A DNA stretch of 64,000 bases from contig DPVM01000010.1 in the NCBI GenBank assembly GCA_003526845.1, positions 190,058-254,057 on the forward strand, written 5' to 3'. The position numbers and the translations under genes were made by a program. Numbering within the stretch: position 1 is the first letter of the stretch; every line of letters starts with the position of its first letter. This document shows, in pieces, positions 9,244 to 17,974 of this stretch. Under the pieces are notes generated by a model. It saw only the letters and a program-made list of their open reading frames with translations, did not search any database and was not told the DNA's origin. The stretch is from Oscillospiraceae bacterium. Its GTDB lineage: Bacteria > Bacillota > Clostridia > Oscillospirales > Acutalibacteraceae.

Positions 9244-9285
9244 TCCCTGCGCATATTGTTTGCGCGGGGATTTTGTTTGTTTTTT
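9244..9285 (+). terminator. Intrinsic terminator after the deacetylase gene
   Basis: A 10-bp stem pairs TCCCTGCGCA with TGCGCGGGGA (one G-U pair) around a 7-nt loop, followed by a T-rich tail at 9271-9285. Confidence 0.9.
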
Positions 9286-9295
9286 ATATTTTTTA

Positions 9296-9324
9296 TTGAA
9301 AAGCTTTTCAAATTATGGTAAAAT
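9296..9324 (+). promoter_or_regulatory. Sigma-A promoter of the M28 peptidase gene
   Basis: TTGAAA, a 17-bp spacer and TAAAAT lie just after the preceding terminator, 34 bp ahead of the start codon at 9358. Confidence 0.7.
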
Positions 9325-9357
9325 CTTCTTATTGAATTTTTTAGGAGGAGTTTTGTT

Positions 9358-10614
9358 ATGGATCTTAAAAAGATTATTGACAAAAGGGCTGATGCCGCGC
9401 AGTATATGATTGACGAAATCACTCATATCTGCAAAGATTTTGAAAAAAGAGACCCCGGCTCAAAGGGCGAACTTCAGGCATGTGAATATATGGCTGATGT
9501 TTTGAAAAATGATTGCGGCTGCGAAACTGCAGAGGTTGAATCGTTTAAGGAAAATCCGGGCTCGTTTTTCGGTTGGATTTATTTTACAATCTCGTTTGTA
9601 CTTGCGGCTGTCGCATTGTTTTTTGTTTTCCCGCTTGCATCCGTTATTCTTATTGTTGCCGGCTTGCTTATCGCATTTATGGAGTTTGGTGTGTATAAAA
9701 AGTTTGTTGACCGCTTTTTCCCCGAAAAAACAGGTCACAATGTAACAGCAATCAAAAAATGCTCCGGCGAATGTAAAAGAAGAATTATGTTTAACGGTCA
9801 CCCTGACGCTGCTTGGGAATGGCCGGTTAACTACGCTCTCGGCGGTGTAGGTTTTGAGGGCCACGCAATTATTTGCGGCGTCGGTGCTATTTATTATATC
9901 GTTGTTTCAATCATTTATATGACACACTACGGTTTGAGCGGCGTTGCTTTCAACTCCGCTGTTACAGTCGGCGACGCTTGGATTGTCAAAGCCGCTTTGT
10001 TCGGTCTTATCTTTGTTCCGTTCCTTATCGGTCTTTATTGGATGTGGAACGAAAAGAGAGTTGTTGACGGCGCAAACGATAACCTCACCGGTTGCTATAT
10101 GGGTATCGCAATCCTTAAGGCACTCAAGGACGAGGGCATCGAGCTTGAAAATACAGAGGTCGGCGTTATTCTCACCGGTTCCGAGGAGGCAGGCTTGCGC
10201 GGCTCCAAGGCTTGGTGTGAGGCTCATCAGGGCGAATTTCAGGATGTTCCGACATTCATCGTTTCATACGATACTATCCACGACCCTAAATATCTCATGG
10301 TAAACTACCGCGACCTTAACGGCACCGTTGCCGTTGATAAGGATGTTTCAGACTTGTTCCTTGAGGCGGCTCAGGAGATTGACATTCCGATTAAAAAGGG
10401 TTGGGTGCCTCCGCTTGGCGGCGCAACGGACTCTGCCGCTTTTGCACAGGCAGGTTTCAGGGCAACCGGCATTACGGGACTTAACCACAAGCTTGAAGAT
10501 TATTATCACACAAGACGCGATACATATGACAATATGAATGCAGAGGGTCTCGCAAACTGCTTTGCCGCATCTGTTAAAACACTCGAAAAGTTTGACAACG
10601 GCGAAAAGCAATAA
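9358..10614 (+). CDS. M28-family zinc aminopeptidase-like protein with internal membrane segments
   Basis: A 418-residue protein with the metal-binding pattern of co-catalytic zinc peptidases of family M28: H148 in NGHPDA, D237 in VVDGAND, the catalytic pair E276-E277 in GSEEAG, an Asp in VSYDTIHD and a late His in LNHKLEDYYHT. Unusually, the catalytic fold is interrupted by hydrophobic stretches at about residues 72-112 (two helices), 170-188 and 208-230. The active-site loops may therefore sit at the membrane. AGGAGGAG precedes the ATG. It stands alone between its own promoter and terminator. It could act on short peptides or be an acyl hydrolase, and the substrate is unknown. Confidence 0.8.
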   Translation: MDLKKIIDKRADAAQYMIDEITHICKDFEKRDPGSKGELQACEYMADVLKNDCGCETAEVESFKENPGSFFGWIYFTISFVLAAVALFFVFPLASVILIVAGLLIAFMEFGVYKKFVDRFFPEKTGHNVTAIKKCSGECKRRIMFNGHPDAAWEWPVNYALGGVGFEGHAIICGVGAIYYIVVSIIYMTHYGLSGVAFNSAVTVGDAWIVKAALFGLIFVPFLIGLYWMWNEKRVVDGANDNLTGCYMGIAILKALKDEGIELENTEVGVILTGSEEAGLRGSKAWCEAHQGEFQDVPTFIVSYDTIHDPKYLMVNYRDLNGTVAVDKDVSDLFLEAAQEIDIPIKKGWVPPLGGATDSAAFAQAGFRATGITGLNHKLEDYYHTRRDTYDNMNAEGLANCFAASVKTLEKFDNGEKQ

Positions 10615-10630
10615 TCACAATAAAAATCAA

Positions 10631-10661
10631 TCCCCCGAAACTTGTGTTTCGGGGGATTTTT
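10631..10661. terminator. Bidirectional intrinsic terminator between convergent genes
   Basis: A perfect 11-bp stem pairs TCCCCCGAAAC with GTTTCGGGGGA around a TTGT loop. A T5 run follows on the plus strand and a TTGATTTTT tract on the minus strand, so it can end both the M28 gene and the GT2-TagF gene. Confidence 0.9.
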
Positions 10662-10689
10662 GCGTGCTTTCGCAGATTGAATTATTTAA

Positions 10690-13458
10690 TTATCTTGAAA
10701 AAAGTCGTTTGAAAAATGACGGCTTTTTCTTTTCGGTTTGCGGCTTTTCGTTGTTCTTGTCATCTGCCAAAATAGCGTCAAGCACACGCTTTGAGTTGTT
10801 TTTGTCGATGTTTACAAAGAAATTTTCAACTCTGTCGATATATTTGTTTTGACAATCGTTGTCAATAAGCTCGATAAGCTCGTTTACTGCGCTGTCCAAA
10901 TCATAGCAAACCGGACCGAAACCGTCTGTTTCGTATTCAAAAAATCCCTTGTCATATGTTTGCGTTTCGTAAAATTCCTCTTTATCAAACTGAGTGTAAA
11001 CGATTGGCTTTTTAAGATACGCAAAGTCAAATGCAATCGTCGAATAGTCTGTTACCATTGCTGCAGATTCTGCAAATACCTTGTTGTAATCGATAAAGCC
11101 GTGATTAATATCAAAAACATCGTTTTTCTCAAAATCAACATACTGTTTCATGAATATAGGGTGCAGACAGAAAAGCCCCTTATAGCCCTTTTCACGCATT
11201 TTTGCAAGCAAGCGTTCATCGTTGATAAGACTGTTGTAGAATTTGAAATAATCGGTTTCAACAAACCCGTCAAAATAAACGCTTGATGTTTTGTCATCAT
11301 ATGCACCCTTTATGCTCTTTCTCCATGATGGAAGAATAAGCAGTTGCTTTTTCTTATCCTCATAAAGTGCGTCAAAACGGGGAAGTCCGGTAATTACACA
11401 TTGGTCGGCTGTCATATTGTATCTGCCGTCAATAATTGCTTGGCGTTCTTTTACTCCTGTATTAAAGAAAATTTTAATATTTTTGTTGTAATGATTAAGC
11501 CATGCCGAGCAGTCGCCGCAGTTAACACCGTGATTCATAAAATAAAAATCAAAGTGATACATATCGACAAAATATTTTCTGTCGTCCTCAAAGGCATTTA
11601 TTGTAAATTCGCCTGCGCTTGAAGAAATGATTTTATCCGCAAGAAGAAAATAATATTTAAAATCTGTATCTTCAAAATACAACACTTCGCCTATTGATTC
11701 AAGGCGTGATTTTACATCGTCGCCGGCTTCTTTTCCGATTGTGAAAATCGGTCTTACGCCGCTCGGTGTGTTTTCGCAAATGTATTTAAAAAATACTTCG
11801 CCGCTGTCGCCTGCATTGTCGATTCTGTCTGATATAAGCCAAACACTGCCGTATTTTTCCTGCTTTTTCTTGAATTTTGGGAAGTTTGCTCTGATTTCGG
11901 CAAGGTCGTCTCTGTCAATTTCTTTAAGATAATTAACGCACGCCTTTTCAGCGTTTTGAATATATGCGTTGAGATTTTTGGGTGCCGAAATTTTGATTGC
12001 CCTTCTCATACATCTTACAACATAATTTCCGTAAACCTTATATGAAGGTTTAAACAAATTTTTTGTTGAAATAAATTTGCTGTAAGTCATGGAAACGGAA
12101 GTTTCGTTATCACCGTATGAAATATACGGTCTGAAACATATTTCTTTTTCTTTTATATTTTCAAGGCTGAATTCACATTTACAGAGATAGTAATAACTTG
12201 CGCGATTGAATTTTGCAACAACATTGTTCGGGTCGTAAGGTACCAATTGCGGCGTTACTTCTTGTTTTCCGAAACGAAGTTTAAATTTAACATCGCCGCT
12301 TTTTTTACATCTGAACAGCCACTGCGCAATAAAAACATCCACAAAAAGTTTGTCGCCCTTTACATCAAGTGCGGCAATTTTGCAAACTCCGCCTTTTTGT
12401 GTCGGCAAAACAAGCGACCACATATCTTTGTATTTCAAAGTGCCTGTTTCAGCATCAAAATCTATCATATCAAATAACGATTTGCCGTATTTGATTTCAA
12501 AAGCGGCATTTCGCTTATACATTGTTTTGTGCTTTGGATTGTTGAGCAAAATGTAATCGTCGATTTTATCAAGCAACATTTTAACTCTTTCAATATATTC
12601 TTTTTGTTCTTGTTCGTTTAACACTTCAAGATAGTGGTCGTGTCCGATTCTCCAATAAAGGTCATACGATACCATAGCCTGAACATACGGAATTACCTTG
12701 CCGTAGAGTTCTGCACAATAGCGCATAAGTTCCATATGGTAATAAACTATCGAGTTTATATAAAACGATTTGTCAAAAATTTGGTTGTTTACCGCAGAAT
12801 CTCCGAGATTGCGGCGCCTGTAAAGATAAAGTGCCTCGCAAATAATGCCAACTTTTTTCTTTTTCAAAATTATTTTATTGATAAAAGTTGAATCTTCGCC
12901 GAATTTTAATTTGCCGTCAAATCTAATGTCGCCGAGTGCGTCGCTTTTAATAATTGTTGTTGCGGCGGTTGACTGAACGGAAAACCATTCCTCTTTGTCC
13001 TCAAGGTCGGCTATTCTTGTGCCGTTTTTGAATTTGTAATCAAGCGAATGATAGTCGTCTTTTGCCTCAAAAAATTGAATCCTTGCCTCAAGAACATCAA
13101 TCTCGTCATAATGTTCCTCAAAAAAGTTATAAGCGTTTTCAAATGAAGAAAGTTCCCATTTATCGTCGGAATCAAGAAAGGTAACATACTTGGCATCTAC
13201 ATATTGAAATGCCTCGTTTCTTGCGGCAGAAACTCCGCCGTTCTCCTTTTCAACATAAACAATGTTTTCGGGGTATAATGTCTTGTATTTTTTGCAAATT
13301 TCGCCGCTGTTGTCCGGCGAGCCGTCGTTCACCAATATCAGTTGAATGTTTTTTTCAAATCCGATGGTTTGATTTACTATCGAAAGAATTGCCTCCTCAA
13401 GGTATTTTTCAACATTGTAAACGGGAATTACTACCGAAAACAAAAATTTTTTTGACAT
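10690..13458 (-). CDS. Two-domain glycosyltransferase: GT2 plus CDP-glycerol glycerophosphotransferase (TagF-like)
   Basis: A 922-residue cytoplasmic enzyme for a cell-surface polymer. Residues 1-300 form a family 2 glycosyltransferase (SVVIPVYNVEKYL, VNDGSPDNS, FLDSDD). A middle region of about 200 residues is not recognised. Residues from about 510 to 880 resemble CDP-glycerol glycerophosphotransferases, with MNHGVN, ITGLPRFDAL, FCLHPIF and VTDYSTIAFDFAYLKKPIVY. The likely product is a glycosylated polyglycerol- or polyribitol-phosphate chain, such as a teichoic-acid-like polymer, which is inference. The ATG follows AAGGAGA. The last codons overlap a hairpin-and-T-run structure. It is transcribed alone. 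Confidence 0.88.
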   Translation of the reverse strand: MSKKFLFSVVIPVYNVEKYLEEAILSIVNQTIGFEKNIQLILVNDGSPDNSGEICKKYKTLYPENIVYVEKENGGVSAARNEAFQYVDAKYVTFLDSDDKWELSSFENAYNFFEEHYDEIDVLEARIQFFEAKDDYHSLDYKFKNGTRIADLEDKEEWFSVQSTAATTIIKSDALGDIRFDGKLKFGEDSTFINKIILKKKKVGIICEALYLYRRRNLGDSAVNNQIFDKSFYINSIVYYHMELMRYCAELYGKVIPYVQAMVSYDLYWRIGHDHYLEVLNEQEQKEYIERVKMLLDKIDDYILLNNPKHKTMYKRNAAFEIKYGKSLFDMIDFDAETGTLKYKDMWSLVLPTQKGGVCKIAALDVKGDKLFVDVFIAQWLFRCKKSGDVKFKLRFGKQEVTPQLVPYDPNNVVAKFNRASYYYLCKCEFSLENIKEKEICFRPYISYGDNETSVSMTYSKFISTKNLFKPSYKVYGNYVVRCMRRAIKISAPKNLNAYIQNAEKACVNYLKEIDRDDLAEIRANFPKFKKKQEKYGSVWLISDRIDNAGDSGEVFFKYICENTPSGVRPIFTIGKEAGDDVKSRLESIGEVLYFEDTDFKYYFLLADKIISSSAGEFTINAFEDDRKYFVDMYHFDFYFMNHGVNCGDCSAWLNHYNKNIKIFFNTGVKERQAIIDGRYNMTADQCVITGLPRFDALYEDKKKQLLILPSWRKSIKGAYDDKTSSVYFDGFVETDYFKFYNSLINDERLLAKMREKGYKGLFCLHPIFMKQYVDFEKNDVFDINHGFIDYNKVFAESAAMVTDYSTIAFDFAYLKKPIVYTQFDKEEFYETQTYDKGFFEYETDGFGPVCYDLDSAVNELIELIDNDCQNKYIDRVENFFVNIDKNNSKRVLDAILADDKNNEKPQTEKKKPSFFKRLFSR

Positions 13459-13511
13459 TTTTCTGTCTTCTCCTTTTTTGCATAAATCTGCATATAATTA
13501 TGTTCTTATTT

Positions 13512-13540
13512 ATGATAACATATAAAATATGCCTTTTCAA
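13512..13540 (-). promoter_or_regulatory. Sigma-A promoter of the GT2-TagF gene
   Basis: On the minus strand TTGAAA and TATCAT (each 5 of 6 matches) are 17 bp apart, about 55 bp before the start codon. Confidence 0.7.
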
Positions 13541-13561
13541 CAAAACTTTTGAGTTATATGA

Positions 13562-13595
13562 TAAAACCACCGGAAAATCCGAGGCTTTCCGGTGG
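13562..13595 (-). terminator. Intrinsic terminator after the metallophosphoesterase gene
   Basis: On the minus strand the 10-bp stem CCACCGGAAA/TTTCCGGTGG has a 9-nt loop and is followed by TTTTA. Confidence 0.85.
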
Positions 13596-13604
13596 CTTGT
13601 TGCA

Positions 13605-14987
13605 TTATATCGTTTCGTTTTGGTTGTTGTATTTGCCGCCGGTGAGGATTGTGTCAGCGGTGAATATCAACCTTTTCATATCCGTGTTTGATTTGAGCAG
13701 TTTTGACGGTATGGACACTATTGACATCACAAGGCGGTAATATGCACTGTTTCTGTCATATTTTACAACCGAGCCGTCAATTGCTGAAAGCAAAAGCCGG
13801 TCGATAAAATCGGTGATTTTCGTGTTGTAAAACTCATGCACCGCCTCTTTGTCAATTCCTCTTGCCAAGCCGAGATGTTTTAGCTTTTTATACATTTCGC
13901 CGACTGTTGCGCCGTCAATAAATTTCAAAAGCGGCTTTATTGCGAAAAAGAATTTTGCAACAGTGCCGCCGTTTGCCTGCAACGCCGTTATCCTTGCGGC
14001 AAATTCCTCCTTGTCCCTGCACGAAAGTACATTGTGAACAAGGTCGGTGCAGTGCTTTGCAAGAAACGGCTGTGCATCGGTTTCTCTGCCGTTTAAGGTG
14101 AATTTTTCAAGATGCTCAACCGTGTACGAAAGCGTCATATCGTCATTCACCGTCACATTCACAATCGGAGCAGGGTAGCCGACGAGCGAGCCTATGTTGA
14201 CTTCGGTCAGTTTGTTGCCCGACGGAGTTGTGTAATCGTCTGTATGTTGAATATGGCTGTGACCGACAAACATATATTTCAAGCCGTTGTCGGCAAGGCG
14301 TGTGATAACCTCTTCTCTGTCGCCGACGCATGTTCCGCCGCCGGTGATAAGCGGATTGATGTGCGGAATAAGGAGGTGGTGCTCCATTCCTATCATCAGG
14401 CATCCGTCATCTTTTGCTTTTTTTAGCTGTTCGTCTATCCATTCAAAATGTTTGGGCTTAAATCCGGCTCTGCCTTTGCCGTTTTGGTCATCGTTCAGAG
14501 CGAGCAGACGCACCTTGTCGCTTAACTGCACAACATATGAATATGTGCCGAGATGCGTTTCGTATTTTGCGATTGCATCCTTGATTGTGTATTCCTCATA
14601 AAACGGATAAAGTTTGAACGAGGGCATTGTTTCAACATCGTTGCTCACCGTGTCACCGTCAAATTTGCGTGGGTTTTCATCACAGCACCAATCGTGTGTA
14701 GCTGTTATGAGATATATCTTTTTCTTTTTTGCAAGTCTGTCGAGCTTTTTTTTAAATTCGATATGCGAAACAAGCTCGCCGTCATTCGACACATCGCCCG
14801 CGATTAAAACAAAATCGGTGTCGCTGTTTGCGATTTTTTCAAAAGCGGCGTCAATAATTTCGCCCGTTTCGGCAAGGCACTTTTGGTCCGAGCCGGAGCG
14901 GAGTTCATACTGCCGTCCGCTTGTGCCGAGCGTTTTTGAATAATGGTGCGTGTCCGCAATAAAAGTGAGCTTAAGCGGCTTTTGCAT
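13605..14987 (-). CDS. Calcineurin-like metallophosphoesterase
   Basis: A 460-residue predicted dinuclear metal phosphoesterase. The motifs run in family order: FIADTHHYS (D-x-H), LIAGDVSNDGE (G-D), THDWC in place of GNHD, GMEHHLL (H) and FVGHSHIQHT (GHxH). There is no signal peptide, so it is likely cytoplasmic. The ATG at 14987 follows GGAGG at 7 nt. An in-frame GTG at 15008 would overlap the preceding HAD gene and has no site. It lies 17 bp after the HAD phosphatase gene and shares its operon. The second histidine motif is unusual (THDW rather than GNHD), and the C-terminal third is unassigned. The substrate is unknown. Confidence 0.82.
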   Translation of the reverse strand: MQKPLKLTFIADTHHYSKTLGTSGRQYELRSGSDQKCLAETGEIIDAAFEKIANSDTDFVLIAGDVSNDGELVSHIEFKKKLDRLAKKKKIYLITATHDWCCDENPRKFDGDTVSNDVETMPSFKLYPFYEEYTIKDAIAKYETHLGTYSYVVQLSDKVRLLALNDDQNGKGRAGFKPKHFEWIDEQLKKAKDDGCLMIGMEHHLLIPHINPLITGGGTCVGDREEVITRLADNGLKYMFVGHSHIQHTDDYTTPSGNKLTEVNIGSLVGYPAPIVNVTVNDDMTLSYTVEHLEKFTLNGRETDAQPFLAKHCTDLVHNVLSCRDKEEFAARITALQANGGTVAKFFFAIKPLLKFIDGATVGEMYKKLKHLGLARGIDKEAVHEFYNTKITDFIDRLLLSAIDGSVVKYDRNSAYYRLVMSIVSIPSKLLKSNTDMKRLIFTADTILTGGKYNNQNETI

Positions 14988-15004
14988 TTTCTGTTCCTCC
15001 GAAA

Positions 15005-15571
15005 TCACTTGATTTGCACTATTTTGTCGCCGGTGACAAAAAACACTCTGTCCGCAATATCCATCATCGGCTTGTCATTCATCGAGTCGGTATAAAAATT
15101 GTCGATATGCGCGCCGGGGTAAAGCTCGTTAAAAATTTTCACCTTATTTTCAAGAAAGCAAAGGCGAATGAATTTTCCCGTATTTTTGTCAATCGACGAG
15201 CCGACATAGTTTTTAACTCCTATTCGTTTCATTATCTCGTCAAGCAAAAAATCGGTCGAGCCTGAAACGATAATATCGTCCTCACGCTGTACTTTTGCAT
15301 ACCACGGCTTGATTTTGTGCTCGTTTTCGTCCCAAAATTTTTTGACATCGTCATCAAGGTTGCCGAGTTTTGTGTAATATCCCTCCAAAAATCCTGCATA
15401 TGCAGTTATCGCCTCCTCAACCGTGAAAAGGTGGAATTTGTCCTTAAACGCGATTACAAGGAGTTTCGGAATGTACTTCCAAATTCTCGGGTCGGTTTTA
15501 ACATAGTAAAGTATAAAATCAACAAGCGTTTCGCCGTCGTATATTGTGTTGTCAAAATCATAAACATTCAT
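15005..15571 (-). CDS. HAD-superfamily phosphatase (subfamily IB, phosphoserine-phosphatase-like)
   Basis: A 188-residue HAD hydrolase. Motif I is DFDNTIY with nucleophile Asp and general acid Asp, motif II is VSGST, a lysine lies near residue 145, and motif IV is DSMNDKPMM. The helical cap between motifs I and II fits HAD-IB enzymes that act on small phosphomonoesters. The start ATG at 15571 has only a weak ribosome site. It is the first gene of a two-gene operon with the metallophosphoesterase and is divergent from nadB. The substrate cannot be told from sequence. Confidence 0.85.
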   Translation of the reverse strand: MNVYDFDNTIYDGETLVDFILYYVKTDPRIWKYIPKLLVIAFKDKFHLFTVEEAITAYAGFLEGYYTKLGNLDDDVKKFWDENEHKIKPWYAKVQREDDIIVSGSTDFLLDEIMKRIGVKNYVGSSIDKNTGKFIRLCFLENKVKIFNELYPGAHIDNFYTDSMNDKPMMDIADRVFFVTGDKIVQIK

Positions 15572-15611
15572 ATCGGTTTACCGTGCTTAAAACTTTCATT
15601 AAATTAACTAT

Positions 15612-15640
15612 ATGTTAGCATATAAATTATGTAACTTCAA
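15612..15640 (-). promoter_or_regulatory. Possible promoter of the HAD-phosphoesterase operon
   Basis: On the minus strand TTGAAG and TAACAT are 17 bp apart, about 40 bp before the start codon. Each box has two mismatches. Confidence 0.4.
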
Positions 15641-15679
15641 CAAATTTGAGCAAAAAACCACGATTTAAAGGCAAAAATA

Positions 15680-15708
15680 TTGACTTTGTGATAAAAAAAA
15701 TATATATT
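15680..15708 (+). promoter_or_regulatory. Sigma-A promoter of nadB
   Basis: TTGACT, a 17-bp spacer and TATATT (each 5 of 6 matches). The predicted transcription start is near 15715, immediately before a palindrome. Confidence 0.75.
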
Positions 15709-15715
15709 TAAATAA

Positions 15716-15731
15716 GTGTAACTTGTTACAC
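15716..15731 (+). promoter_or_regulatory. Palindromic operator candidate at the nadB transcription start
   Basis: GTGTAAC and GTTACAC form perfect 7-bp arms around a TT centre. The position at +1 is typical of a repressor operator. A niacin-responsive repressor of the NiaR type is a guess from context only. Confidence 0.55.
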
Positions 15732-15774
15732 AATGATTTTTTATATTATGATTTATAAAAATGGTAAAGTGATT

Positions 15775-17100
15775 ATGAAAAAAGAAAATTACATTAAAAC
15801 AGACACAGTAATTGTAGGTTCTGGCGTTGCGGGATTGTTCGCCGCTCTCTGCCTCCCGAAGGACAGAGATGTGCTTATAATTACAAAAGAGGATTTAAAG
15901 GAGTGCGACTCGTATCTCGCACAGGGCGGCATTTGCGTTCTCAAGGACATTGCCGATTTCAAATGCTATTTTGAGGACACAATGAAAGCTGGTCATTATG
16001 AAAACAACCCCGAATCAGTAAAAATTATGATTGAGTCATCGCACGATGTAATCGACACGCTCATTGACCTCGGCGTTGATTTCGATACCGGCTCGGACGG
16101 CAAATATGACTACACGCGCGAGGGTGCGCACAGAGAAAACCGTATTCTCCACCACAAGGACGAAACCGGCAAGGAGATTACAATGACCCTTTTGCAAATC
16201 GCAAAGGAGCGACCGAATATTACTTTTGTCACCCAAACAACGATGATTGATTTTATCGAAAGCGACAACACCTGCTACGGCATTGTCTGCGAGGATGAAT
16301 TCGGCGAGAGGGGTGCAATCCTTGCTCACGATATTATTCTTGCAACCGGCGGCATCGGCGGATTGTTTACAAACTCGACAAATTATCCGCATATCACCGG
16401 CGACAGCTTTGCTCTCAGCCTTAAGCACGGCGTCGAACTTCAGAATATAAACTACATTCAAATTCATCCGACAACGCTTTACAGCAAGAAAAAGGGCAGA
16501 AGATTTCTTATCAGCGAAAGTGTTCGCGGCGAGGGCGCAATTCTTCTCAACGAAAACGGCGAGCGCTTCACGGACGAGCTTCAGCCGCGTGATGTTGTTA
16601 CAAACGCAATTGTTGAGGAAATGAAAAAATTTGGCACAGACCATGTTTATCTCACCCTCCCGACTATGACAAGCGAGGAGGCACACAAGCGCTTTCCGAA
16701 TATTTTTGAGGCTTGTATGGACGAGGGCTACGATATGACAAAGGACAAGGTGCCCGTTGTTCCTGCTCAGCACTATATGATGGGCGGCGTTAAAACAAAC
16801 ACAAACGGCGAAACCTCGATGAAATATCTTTACGCCGCAGGTGAAACCGCCTGCAACGGCGTTCACGGCAAAAACAGGCTTGCGTCAAACTCGCTTCTCG
16901 AAAGCCTTGTGTTTGCAAAGCGTGCGGCAGATGTCATCGCAAATGACAAATCGCAAAAGGGCGATAATTTCCCCGATGTCGATTTGGCGTCATACCCGAA
17001 TAAGGACGAGCGTGCAAAAGAGTTTAAATCACTTATTATGAATGAAATTAAGCGAAAGGATAACGATTTCTATGCTAAATGGTGTGACAATGAAGATTAA
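15775..17100 (+). CDS. nadB: L-aspartate oxidase
   Basis: A flavoprotein that oxidises L-aspartate to iminoaspartate, the first step of de novo NAD synthesis. It also works anaerobically with fumarate. The N-terminal FAD motif is VIVGSGVAGLFAAL, followed by SYLAQGGI, HRENRILHHKDETGKE, IQIHPTTL, SESVRGEGA, HYMMGGVKT and GETACNGVHGKNRLASNSLLE, all characteristic of NadB. At 441 residues it is shorter than the roughly 530-residue enterobacterial enzyme, lacking much of the C-terminal helical domain. I chose ATG 15775. An in-frame ATG at 15733 lies only about 18 nt after the predicted transcription start and has no ribosome site. Confidence 0.93.
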   Translation: MKKENYIKTDTVIVGSGVAGLFAALCLPKDRDVLIITKEDLKECDSYLAQGGICVLKDIADFKCYFEDTMKAGHYENNPESVKIMIESSHDVIDTLIDLGVDFDTGSDGKYDYTREGAHRENRILHHKDETGKEITMTLLQIAKERPNITFVTQTTMIDFIESDNTCYGIVCEDEFGERGAILAHDIILATGGIGGLFTNSTNYPHITGDSFALSLKHGVELQNINYIQIHPTTLYSKKKGRRFLISESVRGEGAILLNENGERFTDELQPRDVVTNAIVEEMKKFGTDHVYLTLPTMTSEEAHKRFPNIFEACMDEGYDMTKDKVPVVPAQHYMMGGVKTNTNGETSMKYLYAAGETACNGVHGKNRLASNSLLESLVFAKRAADVIANDKSQKGDNFPDVDLASYPNKDERAKEFKSLIMNEIKRKDNDFYAKWCDNED

Positions 17101-17929
17101 CATTGACGAATACCTCCTCAATACTCTTAAAGAGGATATTACCTCCGAGGATGTTTCGACAAATGCGGTTATGCCCGAGGACAAGCAGGGAAAAGCCGAT
17201 TTGATTTGTAAGCAGAACGGCGTTATCTGCGGACTTGATGTTTTTGAAAGAACATTCAAACTCCTTGATGAAACAAGCCATTTTGAGGCAAATTTCAAGG
17301 ACGGCGATTTCGTTAAAAAGGGCGACCTTTTGGGCGTTATTTACGGCGATGTAAAAGCTATTCTTTCAGGCGAAAGAACAGGACTTAACTATCTTCAGCG
17401 CATGAGCGGCATTGCCACAATCACAAGAGAATACATGGACGAGTTAAACGGCTACAAAACAGTTCTTCTCGACACGAGAAAAACAACTCCCAATATGCGC
17501 CCGTTTGAAAAGCACGCCGTAAAAGTAGGCGGTGCAACAAACCACAGATACAACCTTTCAGACGGTGTACTTCTCAAGGATAATCACATCGGTGCTGCCG
17601 GTTCTGTTACAAAAGCGATTGAAATGGCAAGGGCATATGCTCCGTTTGTCAGAAAAATAGAGATTGAAACCGAAACCCTCGACCAGGTACAGGAGGCAAT
17701 CGACGCAGGCGCCGATATTATTATGCTTGATAATATGGACAACGAAACAATGCGCAAGGCTGTTGCTTTAATAGACGGCAGAGCGCAAACGGAGTGCAGC
17801 GGCAATGTCACAAAATCAAGGCTTAAAGAGATTGCCGAAATCGGCGTTGATTTTGTATCGTGCGGAGCGCTCACACACAGTGCACCTATTATGGACATAA
17901 GCCTCAAAAATCTCACACCGATTGAATAA
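17090..17929 (+). CDS. nadC: Nicotinate-nucleotide pyrophosphorylase (quinolinate phosphoribosyltransferase)
   Basis: Converts quinolinate and PRPP to nicotinate mononucleotide. Diagnostic stretches are LSGERTGLNYLQRMSGIAT, LLDTRKTTPNMRPFEKHAVKVGGA, NHRYNLSDGVLLKDNH and DIIMLDNM. Arginines and lysines in these stretches bind the substrates in the family. The length of 280 residues is normal. The chosen ATG overlaps the end of nadB by 11 bp. In-frame starts at 17072 and 17042 also exist but would extend the N-terminus beyond the family norm. nadA, usually adjacent, is not found in the window. Confidence 0.93.
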   Translation: MKINIDEYLLNTLKEDITSEDVSTNAVMPEDKQGKADLICKQNGVICGLDVFERTFKLLDETSHFEANFKDGDFVKKGDLLGVIYGDVKAILSGERTGLNYLQRMSGIATITREYMDELNGYKTVLLDTRKTTPNMRPFEKHAVKVGGATNHRYNLSDGVLLKDNHIGAAGSVTKAIEMARAYAPFVRKIEIETETLDQVQEAIDAGADIIMLDNMDNETMRKAVALIDGRAQTECSGNVTKSRLKEIAEIGVDFVSCGALTHSAPIMDISLKNLTPIE

Positions 17930-17974
17930 AAATATAATTGTTTGAATAATATTTGATTTTAAGGAGACGATTTT

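Noticed and set aside
16036..16866. 276-codon open frame antisense to nadB
   Set aside because: It mirrors the codon pattern of nadB, has no ribosome site and no recognisable protein motif; nadB on the other strand is certain.
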